A DNA stretch of 64,000 nucleotides, taken from positions 310,001-374,000 of the forward strand of contig JAWWNJ010000155.1 in NCBI GenBank assembly GCA_037176885.1, written 5' to 3'. The notes under the pieces were generated by a model that was not told the origin of the DNA, ran no database searches, and worked only from the letters and a program-made list of their open reading frames with translations. A program made the position numbers and the translations under genes. The stretch's first letter is position 1, and each line of letters begins with the position of its first letter. The stretch is from Favolaschia claudopus. Lineage: Eukaryota > Basidiomycota > Agaricomycetes > Agaricales > Mycenaceae. Shown in pieces: positions 55,907-64,000 of the stretch.

Positions 55907-56973
55907 TGATGAGCCGGCATTTGTTTTGCGCCTGAAAACAATCAAATCACGGATATTTGCGTGATTTCATCATTCTGCTCTTTCGGTGTGATCGCCGCGG
56001 AGGTTGAGGTGCTGGTTGAACAATGAGGATTCATTGTACGCCGCTGAGCAGTGCATTGGAGCACAGTGAAACGGAGATCAGAGATTAAATTAAAACCTGA
56101 TGAAACTGAGACGCGTGGAGATTGGATGCCGCAGGGAAATGAGCGCGTTTCAAATCATGTGACCGCGTCTCAGAAGTTCAACTTTGTCTCGAACGCGTCG
56201 CAGAGGCGACTGGCTGTGTTTGAAACGTGTCTGGAGCTTGTAACACTAGCAACAGAAATCAGAATCCAGGGCCCAAGGCTATACAGACGGAAATGAAACG
56301 TAGAACAATGGTTTTATAGAAAGACAACACGTACAAATACTGTAGTATAAAAGAACGACTGGACCGTACGCTAGAGAGAAGAAGATACCCACCCAGAATG
56401 TACCCCCACCTAATCTATCTGCTTTACGCTTTGAAAATCTTGCTTTCTTAATTTTCTGATTCGCTCTATTTGAACGTCGACCGTTTTGCTGGACTTGTGG
56501 GCCCTATTTCAACTATGGATCATTTAGCCGCCGTTGCGCGCAAATCCGAAGCAGGAGCGTCCTATCTGTTCAGTATTATCTTGGTCTTTCTGGTTCTATC
56601 TGGTTTGGTCTCGTGGTCGGTTGATGAAGATATTTTGGTTGGATTTTGGTTACGGCTTTGGTTTGGTTTGGAGGAGGTTGTGTCGAGGTTGACGAGTTTG
56701 GATTTGAGTCGATTCATACGGTGGTGGGAAGGGATTCCTTTGGACGAGACGACTACGCGCTCGCTGGCGAGTGCACAGCATTATCATCCTTCTTTTCCCT
56801 TTTTCCGCCATATTTATATTATTCTTTCCCTCCCGACGATGGTCTTGATTGCCACATGCATATACTTTGCATGGAGCCCCGTACTTGCGCGCGCATCACC
56901 TTTGTTTGGGTTGTGTTGTTTGATTTGTGGATGGATTTCCCACTTCACTCACGCACTCATCTCGCGCGTTTCA
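55907..56973 (+). repeat. 5' LTR
   Basis: 1,067 bp, TG...CA. Contains a TATA box at 56346-56352 and, in its last 459 bp, the first 153 codons of the Gag-like frame. A candidate primer-binding site (TGGAGCCCACC) lies 2-3 bp after its end, not matched here to any tRNA. Confidence 0.83.
56346..56352 (+). promoter_or_regulatory. TATA box in the 5' LTR
   Basis: TATAAAA, 163 bp upstream of the Gag-like ATG at 56515 and repeated in the 3' LTR. It is suitably placed to start the element's genomic RNA, marking the U3/R border a short way downstream. Confidence 0.5.
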
Positions 56974-59049
56974 TATGGAGCCCACCGCGAGGGGCTCATC
57001 AAGACGATCTACGGAGGAAAGCCGGCGCTGGCGCCACACATTATACCCTTACCGGACGATTCTGCTGGCAGTCTCGACGATGAACAACACATATTTATTG
57101 GTTTGAAAGAGATACATGACAACGAAGACAAGAATACCCGGGCGGCGACGAGACGAGATCGTCGGACCGCACCGTTTTCTATTCCACGGCCTTGGGACCG
57201 TGAAGCACCGAGATTGGTGAAGGAGCATATTGACGAGATTGTCGAATTTCTTGAGAATGTGGACGACATTATCGAACTCGGCAGGGTTGTTGACGAGCAG
57301 ACGCGAAAGGCGTTGCTGACGAGCTATTTACCGCCGAGCATTCGAAAATTATGGCGCGAGCTGAGGACGTACGACGTCGAGCATTCTTATGCGAATTTCC
57401 GGTTCGAAATCTTGCACCTATACCCTGAGGTTGATGAACGTCGGAGAGGATCATTTGCGGGCCTGGTGCAGCTATGTCAGGAATTCAAAGGAGTTGAACG
57501 GGATGAAGAAGGACACTTATGCAGATTTGGAGTCATGTTTTGCGGATCAGTGAAGAGACTACAGGCGCCAGTCGCGCTGATCACCAATCGAGATGCCTGC
57601 GTGATGTATTTGAGAACGCTGGATAGCGGCTTCGCGCGACGGGTACAGCAATTTGTTGAAGAACGGAGCGTTGCGACAGTATTGCTGCGGCAGTTTGGAG
57701 CTGGAGTTGATGAAGACAAGGTGCAGATTCAGCGAAAAGAGGATGTGATAGACTTGCGAGATCTTGTTCAACTGACAGAAGCGATATCAAGAACGAATGT
57801 GACCTACTTGGTTGGAGAAATCACTGCAAGTTCGGATGAAGAAATAAGGGCCCGAGACGTTGAAACGTTGGCGCCGATCGAGACGTTGAAGAAAAGCGGG
57901 CAACGCGAGATTGGGTGGCGAGATTTACGTCGGCCGATGATGAGAGATTCTTTGGACGTCTTTGCGCAGGAAGCAGGGTCTATGATTCAGAGCCTGGAGG
58001 AAGAGAGACGAAAAGAATATGAAATTGATCAACTCAGGACGGAGGTTCAGCGACTTATGGAAAAGATCCACGCTTTGGACAGCGCACGGCGGGATAGTCT
58101 AAATGAGACATTCACCTGGTGTCGAGATGAAATCGGAGTTCTCTGGGATACGATTAAAGTTGTCAAAAAGGGACTCGATGAGAGGGAATTGGATTCAACT
58201 CACAAGCAACCCAGAGGATCACAGCATGGTGTTGGACAGTGCGAACTCGAGATGGATTTGCTGCGCGAGGAAATATTCAGCGGCTTCAATGTGCTTCGGG
58301 ATGAAGTTCGTACCATCCAAGTACGACTGCATAATGTGCAGTTTGAGCAGAAGGAGATTGTAAAAGTGGAGAACGGGCTCACAAGGGTTTTCGACGAAGT
58401 AGGATTTATTGGAGAATCATTGAGCAATTTGCAGGAGGGATTTGAACGTCAAAGGATCGATTTGGATGCGCTACATAAGGAGATGATGAATGAATCGGAT
58501 TTGGTTCGCGATGAAATACGCACCATTCAGACAAGATTGCATCAAGCAAGGATGTGGGAGACTGTACCAATTCCGTTTGATACAAGCGAGGTTTTCTTAA
58601 TGAATCGGATGAAAGAGGAGACGAGGTTGGAAATAAAAGAGAATCACGTACCACAACGGGATAAACGTGCCTTTGAGCCGCTATTGTCGAAGAAACAGAA
58701 GAGAGCATTAGAGCGCGCTGGGTTGGCACGCACCAGAACCAGAAAGTCGAGAAAGAATGTCGAAAGAGAAGCCGAGGTTGAAAATGTTGATGAAGTCGCC
58801 GCTGAAAAGAATTCTGAAGAGAACTACGCCGAGAGATTTGAATTCCCAAATAACAATAACTCGTTTCAGGAATGGACAAGTTGCAGGAATAATGAGAGTG
58901 AATACTCAGAGGACGATGAACATGCAGAGATAAGCGAACTCGCGAGAGGAGATCGGCAGGTGGAGTACGAAAATTTCGAGAACAGGCCGAAGTCACGGAA
59001 AGATGTATTGGACGCGCGTGAAACGTTGGGTTTGCGGACACAATTGTAG
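56515..59049 (+). CDS. Gag-like protein with LTR-encoded membrane N terminus
   Basis: 844 codons, no intron, starting at the first ATG of the frame (56515). Residues 1-153 are encoded by the LTR and contain three probable membrane helices (about 17-34, YLFSIILVFLVLSGLVSW; 100-119; 126-145, with the Cys-rich LFGLCCLICGWISHF). From about residue 215 comes a Gag/capsid-like domain: FSIPRPWDREAPRLVKEHID, SYLPPSIRKLWRELRTYD, then HLYPEVDERRRGSFAGLVQL. This is the pattern of basidiomycete LTR-retrotransposon Gag proteins. Long heptad-like coiled coils follow (EEERRKEYEIDQLRTEVQRL; LREEIFSGFNVLRDEV), then a basic stretch (KKQKRALERAGLARTRTRKS) and an acidic tail. No zinc knuckle or polymerase. The membrane anchor is unlike ordinary retrotransposon Gag. 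Confidence 0.7.
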   Translation: MDHLAAVARKSEAGASYLFSIILVFLVLSGLVSWSVDEDILVGFWLRLWFGLEEVVSRLTSLDLSRFIRWWEGIPLDETTTRSLASAQHYHPSFPFFRHIYIILSLPTMVLIATCIYFAWSPVLARASPLFGLCCLICGWISHFTHALISRVSYGAHREGLIKTIYGGKPALAPHIIPLPDDSAGSLDDEQHIFIGLKEIHDNEDKNTRAATRRDRRTAPFSIPRPWDREAPRLVKEHIDEIVEFLENVDDIIELGRVVDEQTRKALLTSYLPPSIRKLWRELRTYDVEHSYANFRFEILHLYPEVDERRRGSFAGLVQLCQEFKGVERDEEGHLCRFGVMFCGSVKRLQAPVALITNRDACVMYLRTLDSGFARRVQQFVEERSVATVLLRQFGAGVDEDKVQIQRKEDVIDLRDLVQLTEAISRTNVTYLVGEITASSDEEIRARDVETLAPIETLKKSGQREIGWRDLRRPMMRDSLDVFAQEAGSMIQSLEEERRKEYEIDQLRTEVQRLMEKIHALDSARRDSLNETFTWCRDEIGVLWDTIKVVKKGLDERELDSTHKQPRGSQHGVGQCELEMDLLREEIFSGFNVLRDEVRTIQVRLHNVQFEQKEIVKVENGLTRVFDEVGFIGESLSNLQEGFERQRIDLDALHKEMMNESDLVRDEIRTIQTRLHQARMWETVPIPFDTSEVFLMNRMKEETRLEIKENHVPQRDKRAFEPLLSKKQKRALERAGLARTRTRKSRKNVEREAEVENVDEVAAEKNSEENYAERFEFPNNNNSFQEWTSCRNNESEYSEDDEHAEISELARGDRQVEYENFENRPKSRKDVLDARETLGLRTQL

Positions 59050-59331
59050 CAAAACCAGATGTGCCCGAGCCTGGTTTGTCTTGATTCCTCGAGGGGTATC
59101 GTCGTTGCGAACATGGGAGTCAGAAAGAAAGAGCGAGAGAGTGGGAAGATGTTGGATTGACATGAGAAGAATGCGCTGAAGACGGCATCGAGAGCCGAGA
59201 TCACTCACACGGAACATTGAGCCGTGCCGATTCAACCAGGACATTGTTGAACAGAGGGGCGAGAGAAATTTAAAGAGAAGAGCACAGAGCCGAGCTGACT
59301 GGGGACAGTCAGTATTTGTCAAAAAGGGAGA

Positions 59332-60398
59332 TGATGAGCCGGCATTTGTTTTGCGCCTGAAAACAATCAAATCACGGATATTTGCGTGATTTCATCATTC
59401 TGCTCTTTCGGTGTGATCGCCGCGGAGGTTGAGGTGCTGGTTGAACAATGAGGATTCATTGTACGCCGCTGAGCAGTGCATTGGAGCACAGTGAAACGGA
59501 GATCAGAGATTAAATTAAAACCTGATGAAACTGAGACGCGTGGAGATTGGATGCCGCAGGGAAATGAGCGCGTTTCAAATCATGTGACCGCGTCTCAGAA
59601 GTTCAACTTTGTCTCGAACGCGTCGCAGAGGCGACTGGCTGTGTTTGAAACGTGTCTGGAGCTTGTAACACTAGCAACAGAAATCAGAATCCAGGGCCCA
59701 AGGCTATACAGACGGAAATGAAACGTAGAACAATGGTTTTATAGAAAGACAACACGTACAAATACTGTAGTATAAAAGAACGACTGGACCGTACGCTAGA
59801 GAGAAGAAGATACCCACCCAGAATGTACCCCCACCTAATCTATCTGCTTTACGCTTTGAAAATCTTGCTTTCTTAATTTTCTGATTCGCTCTATTTGAAC
59901 GTCGACCGTTTTGCTGGACTTGTGGGCCCTATTTCAACTATGGATCATTTAGCCGCCGTTGCGCGCAAATCCGAAGCAGGAGCGTCCTATCTGTTCAGTA
60001 TTATCTTGGTCTTTCTGGTTCTATCTGGTTTGGTCTCGTGGTCGGTTGATGAAGATATTTTGGTTGGATTTTGGTTACGGCTTTGGTTTGGTTTGGAGGA
60101 GGTTGTGTCGAGGTTGACGAGTTTGGATTTGAGTCGATTCATACGGTGGTGGGAAGGGATTCCTTTGGACGAGACGACTACGCGCTCGCTGGCGAGTGCA
60201 CAGCATTATCATCCTTCTTTTCCCTTTTTCCGCCATATTTATATTATTCTTTCCCTCCCGACGATGGTCTTGATTGCCACATGCATATACTTTGCATGGA
60301 GCCCCGTACTTGCGCGCGCATCACCTTTGTTTGGGTTGTGTTGTTTGATTTGTGGATGGATTTCCCACTTCACTCACGCACTCATCTCGCGCGTTTCA
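59332..60398 (+). repeat. 3' LTR
   Basis: Second copy of the 55907-56973 repeat, directly after the polypurine tract. Its copy of the Gag start runs out of the LTR into host DNA and stops after about 33 further codons, so it makes no full protein. Confidence 0.83.
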
Positions 60399-60752
60399 GT
60401 GTCTTCGTGCGCGGATGATCTGGAGGGGGATGCGGAGCAGCCCGATATGAACTGCGAGGGCAGGTATGTGTCCGCTTTTTCTGGTTATTTTCGTTGACTA
60501 GCGCTCAGGCGGAAATGTTTCAACAGGCTACGCGATTATCGACTTTGTTGCGAACGGGATGGATGCCGATGGGTTCGATATATGTCCGTCTTTCGCTTGG
60601 GCTTGTTGTAGTATGTATTCTGAATTATATTGATGGTCTCTTTCAAAGCGCCTTGACATATTTGACGCGTTCAATTTGGCATCCTGTCAATTCACGAACA
60701 TTGATTGACTGTGCTACAGCTCTGCGGACCTTGAGGCAGTGTCACTTTCGAC
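60399..60752. other. Host flank of the LTR element
   Basis: 354 bp. One plus-strand frame around 60525-60620 reads TGYAIIDFVANGMDADGFDI and looks coding, perhaps a leftover of a gene hit by the insertion, but no family is recognised and the frame is short. Confidence 0.3.
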
Positions 60753-62237
60753 ATGACTCCTGTTCTCCCCACTCGTTACTTCCTCCCCCATGTCCATCTT
60801 ATTTCGCTCTCTACGTCGAAACCAGTAAGCTTCACTACTGCTCACAGATCTGCATTGACGCTACTCGCACTCAGAAGGAAGCCTCATCAGCTGTCGTTCT
60901 CCGTCTGCCTGCCTACCGAAATCCAATTCTCAATCATCGATCATTTCGAGGGGGATATCCTTCGATTGCGACGACTCTGTCTTATCTGTCGGGCATGGGC
61001 TTCTCACGCACAGTTGCTCTTGTTCCGAGCGGTTAGCCTCCGGCACGACAACTACGAACGCTTCCTAGCCCTTCTGTCGACCAGGGATCACCTCGGGCGC
61101 TCTGTTCTCTGCTTACACGTTAGCGGCTGGCGGCTTTGGAACGAGCCTAAACTGTGTATACTCGACTCCATCAGCCTCGCTACTAGTACATCCCTTCCTA
61201 GCCTCCATGCTCTCGATTTGTCTCATGTAAACCTCGCTCCCGGCGACGTTGCGATTGAATCCGGCATCCAGTGGAGCTTCATCTCCAAACTCCAAATCCG
61301 GTTCTCGAAATTTACGACAAACGAAACGATGCTCACCTTCATCGCGCTGTTCCCCCGCCTCGAGAATCTGGAGGTCACTCAGTGTCGTATCGAGGTCCTT
61401 GCTTCGAACGCCCGGCCCGGAGCTCTGCAGCAACGTATCGTCCTGCCTGATTGGCATCTCAAACACCTGGCGTTGGGCGAATTTCCGCATACCCCGCTCG
61501 TCGATTGGATGTCGCAGGAGCCCGCGGAACTCAGGGTAGACCGTCTTCGCATTCTCTCAGTCGGAACAGATGCCTCGGCGCTTAACGCGTTGCTCCGCAA
61601 GATCGGCGGGCAATTAAAGCATCTCGAGCTTCCCGAGCTGACTTCTCGAGGTCGTGGTCAACGTGCGTGTTTGTCTCTCTTTCTTATGCCACTCGAGAGC
61701 CGAAACTAACCCCACCGCGTTTGTACGATTGTAGAAGTGGCGCTTTCGATCAAACCCTGCGTCGTTCTATCAACCTTGACTTTCAGCGAACGCAGCTCAT
61801 ACGACCGAGGCCACGGGATAATCCACACGCTGCTGGACATCGCCTCTCCATCGTTGCTGCGCACCGTGTCCTTCGACATTCACCTCGACGCGGGATACCG
61901 CGACACGCTCTGGGAGGCAATCGAAAACGTCGTCATCGCCTTTTCCGCGCTCAAGGCGGTGGAGTTCCTCATGTCGGGCATTGCGGATGGTCGCTCCTCG
62001 TTCAATAAGCTGTTGACTGCTGGGGAACACGCGGTTTTCCTGATGAAAGAACGACTGCCGATTTTGGAGGCGAGAGGATTGTTGCGGTTCCACTTCGAAT
62101 CGGCCCCCACAAATGCGGAGGAAAGGAATGACGGGAGGGGAATTTCCGACGATACCCAGCGATCATTGACGTGGCCGAGACGGTTCTGGTCTCGGATGCT
62201 GTGGAAGAAGGAGCACCCGCCATTTTCTACTTTGTGA
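60753..62237 (+). CDS. F-box protein with LRR-like repeats
   Basis: Two exons, 60753-61663 and 61735-62237, with a 71-bp GT-AG intron; the joined frame is open (470 codons). The F-box follows an N-terminal lead of about 50 residues: FSVCLPTEIQFSIIDHFEGD, then LRRLCLICRAWASHAQLLLF. The rest is leucine-rich (LPSLHALDLSHVNLAPGD, LFPRLENLEVTQCRIEVL, QLKHLELPELTSRG, ALKAVEFLMSG). A short intron inside the first 50 codons (a GTAAGC lies at 60825) may trim the N terminus. Probable SCF substrate adaptor, about 350 bp downstream of the LTR element; no damage seen. Confidence 0.75.
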
Positions 62238-63713
62238 TGGCTCATGTCGTGATTATATTCTTTTCTCTTCTACCTCATGTACTACCAGGCTTGTTGCTCG
62301 CCGTATTGAACGCACGATTCCAAATTGTGGGAGGGCGATAGAAATACTCATCCGATGTCAATATTGTATCAAGTCTGGGTTATTCCCCCGAGACTACGAC
62401 TATGCGAAACATCCACGCGGCCGATGATGAGGAGGCGGTTGTATCGATGTCTAGGGACGGATTTACACAACACTCAGATGCGGAGGTAGCGAAGGAGCTG
62501 AAGTTTATTTGTCGGCGTGTCGGACTGCTTCCACTACAATATGCGCTCAATGTTTATAGGGTGGGGAGCCAAAGGACCATGCGGCGACGTAGAGTGCGAT
62601 TCTAACCTGAAAATGCACGGCTAACTTTTGGGTCGTCGAACTGTTTTGTAGAATAATTCACTATGGAATCTCTTGCTCGCTGTATGTACCACCTTCTTCG
62701 GGGAGAATCACCACTATCGAAGAATAAATATCCAACCAAAACATCCACTCACATTGTGTTATCTTATCTGGTTCGGATTATTCCGGTCAGCAAATCGGAT
62801 TGTCGGGTTTTTCGGCCTTCTGCATATTATTGTTCCGAACCCCGACGAAGTTCGATTTTTTTTTTCATTCAACCTGCGGGGACAAGCACAAGTCTGACTC
62901 GTTTTCAAATAACTACGGATTTAACACAAAAGTCTCATACGCCGCCATTTCTATTCACCGGCAACTCGTGACACCGTCTTGGAATACTTACTTACTCGGC
63001 AGCTTCCCGTGAGATGTAACCCACATTTCTCCTGCAATTCGCTGAATGACAGCGCCTCCACTACAGCGCGGAGGACTTGCAGCTCATACGACCATCGCCT
63101 CCACAAATTCTGCGACCCGTCATTACACGAGCAGCCGAGATTCTATCACATATTGCCCATATCCCAACTGCCGACAAACCTCCCACTTCGCTGGAATGTC
63201 TTGTGGCCGCGGCGCAGATTACAAGACGGTCCATGGGAGAGAACCACCGGCTCCGCCATCCTTCAACCTATCCGGTGAGCGTTAATGCAGTGCGTATTGT
63301 CGGACCAAGGGGGCCATGTGATTGGCCTAGCAACTACGACATGCAGCATCTCGGATCGAACTTTGCATAAATCGCTCTGCAAAAACTGATTTAGGTTCGT
63401 TATAGCTATAGTTCGGACAATATTCGTTCTCTTACCAGTCAGTGAACCACCCTAACCACAAAGAGCTTTCGTACTGAAATATAACCTAAATCTCCCTTCC
63501 GTCGAGCTTCCTTTGTTAAGGTTCGCAGCCGCGGCGTGACTCGCTTGATTCCCACCTGATGCTCACACACTGAAGCACCTTCATCATCGTTTCCCATCTC
63601 GAATAGAGTCTTCATCGTACTCCTTCCTACGCTGGTCCCCGGGATTCTGTGCCACCCTCCACACAAACTTCCCAATCCTCGCCAAACCCTTTCTGGATAG
63701 GATACGACGACCA
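62238..63713. other. Intergenic; promoter side of the HAP3 gene
   Basis: No supportable gene. An open stretch at 62402-62605 is short and featureless, and overlapping frames at 62980-63370 contradict one another. The last few hundred bases are the HAP3 promoter and 5' leader. Confidence 0.4.
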
Positions 63714-64000
63714 ATGACGGAGCCTCAGCGCATGCAAATCCTTCCCCAACAGCGAGCAAGCAACCAGCAGGCGAGCCAGTCATCCGCGGTGGATCAGTCG
63801 CCAATAAGCGAGCTCGACATCGGTGAATACCGCGAGCAGGACCGATTCCTCCCTGTGAGTGTGCTCTCGCTAGAGTCAGAGTCTTTTCACGGTCCGCATC
63901 CACTGACCGAACACCAGATCGCGAACGTTTCCCGTATAATGAAGGCTGCAGTACCACCCAGCACTAAGATCGGCAAAGACGCCAAAGAGTGTGTTCAAGA
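63714..64000 (+). CDS. hap3: CCAAT-binding factor subunit HAP3/NF-YB, 5' part
   Basis: Exon 1 (63714-63854, 47 residues) and the start of exon 2 (63918 on), separated by a 63-bp intron; the gene runs off the window. The N-terminal ~38 residues are Gln/Ser-rich. Then comes the highly conserved opening of the NF-YB histone fold: EYREQDRFLP spliced to IANVSRIMKAAVPPSTKIGK, then DAKECVQE. NF-YB pairs with NF-YC through this H2B-like fold and, with NF-YA, binds CCAAT boxes to control many genes, including respiratory and iron genes in fungi. The intron position inside the conserved block and the near-invariant sequence make the call secure. Confidence 0.95.
   Translation, partial: MTEPQRMQILPQQRASNQQASQSSAVDQSPISELDIGEYREQDRFLPVSVLSLESESFHGPHPLTEHQIANVSRIMKAAVPPSTKIGKDAKECVQ

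Larger units (their letters stand above)
55907..60398 (+). mobile_element. Gag-only LTR retrotransposon, 4,492 bp
   Basis: Two direct repeats of 1,067 bp (55907-56973 and 59332-60398) begin TG and end CA. I noticed no difference between them, so the insertion is recent. A polypurine tract AAAAAGGGAGA (59321-59331) abuts the 3' LTR. The flanks share GTGT (55903-55906 and 60399-60402), a 4-bp target-site duplication, or AGTGT if one base of the LTR end is counted. The internal region is only 2,358 bp and has no protease, reverse transcriptase, RNase H or integrase motifs: a non-autonomous element with one Gag-like frame. Confidence 0.83.

Noticed and set aside
56051..56296. 81-codon frame inside each LTR as a gene
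   Set aside because: Present twice only because it lies in the LTR. It sits upstream of the TATA box region and has no recognisable features.
55907..60398. Segmental duplication of a 1.07-kb gene start instead of an LTR element
   Set aside because: The repeats begin TG and end CA, a polypurine tract abuts the second copy and GTGT flanks both outer edges. A plain duplication would not show all three.
62402..62605. 67-codon plus-strand gene
   Set aside because: No recognisable domain or splice structure, and it is isolated downstream of the F-box gene; length is within chance.
1..64000. CRISPR array, bacterial operon or riboswitch
   Set aside because: The DNA is intron-rich and eukaryotic. 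No regular short repeats with unique spacers were seen.

Overview
The window is nuclear DNA of a basidiomycete fungus, almost certainly an Agaricomycete. The genes have many 45-65 bp GT-AG introns. The families are those expanded in mushrooms: F-box/LRR proteins, MYND zinc-finger proteins, a DUF6532 protein, a Plavaka transposase, and an NmrA-like reductase. The last gene is a HAP3/NF-YB start. There is no bacterial operon structure, CRISPR array or ordinary tRNA gene. Ordinary genes are interrupted or surrounded by several classes of mobile element.

Layout. 1-2.1 kb: no convincing gene. 2.1-3.5 kb: intact eight-exon NmrA-like gene. 4.0-11.7 kb: a minus-strand membrane-protein gene split by a 5.9-kb Plavaka transposon (5067-11010) that sits inside what was a 62-nt intron. 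The transposon carries the transposase and a divergent DUF6532 gene between terminal inverted repeats. 12.6-17.2 kb: two tandem F-box/LRR paralogues; the first is a pseudogene with a LINE copy inserted between target-site duplications. 17.5-19.6 kb: frameshifted MYND pseudogene. 22.3-23.9 kb: another F-box gene.

25.4-37.2 and 42.4-45.3 kb: four diverged copies (A-D) of a noncoding repeat of roughly 2.5-5 kb. Each carries tRNA-like modules: a T-arm/B-box, an acceptor-like stem and a following T-run. Copy B has also received a 5'-truncated LINE and a ~755-bp inverted-repeat element. Between copies C and D lie a short Zn2Cys6-type gene and an F-box gene. 45.4-46.2 kb: imperfect tandem duplication. 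47.4-48.2 kb: serine carboxypeptidase pseudogene. 48.3-50.4 kb: intact MYND gene. 50.7-53.9 kb: EF-hand gene. 55.9-60.4 kb: a 4.49-kb LTR retrotransposon with 1,067-bp LTRs, a polypurine tract and one long Gag-like frame that starts inside the 5' LTR and encodes membrane helices. 60.8-62.2 kb: F-box gene. 63.7-64.0 kb: 5' end of the HAP3/NF-YB gene.

The strongest candidates for something undescribed are the repeat family with tRNA-like, Pol III-style modules; the Plavaka element with a DUF6532 passenger housed in a host intron; and the Gag-only LTR element whose LTR encodes a membrane anchor. All calls come from reading the sequence by eye; no database search was possible.
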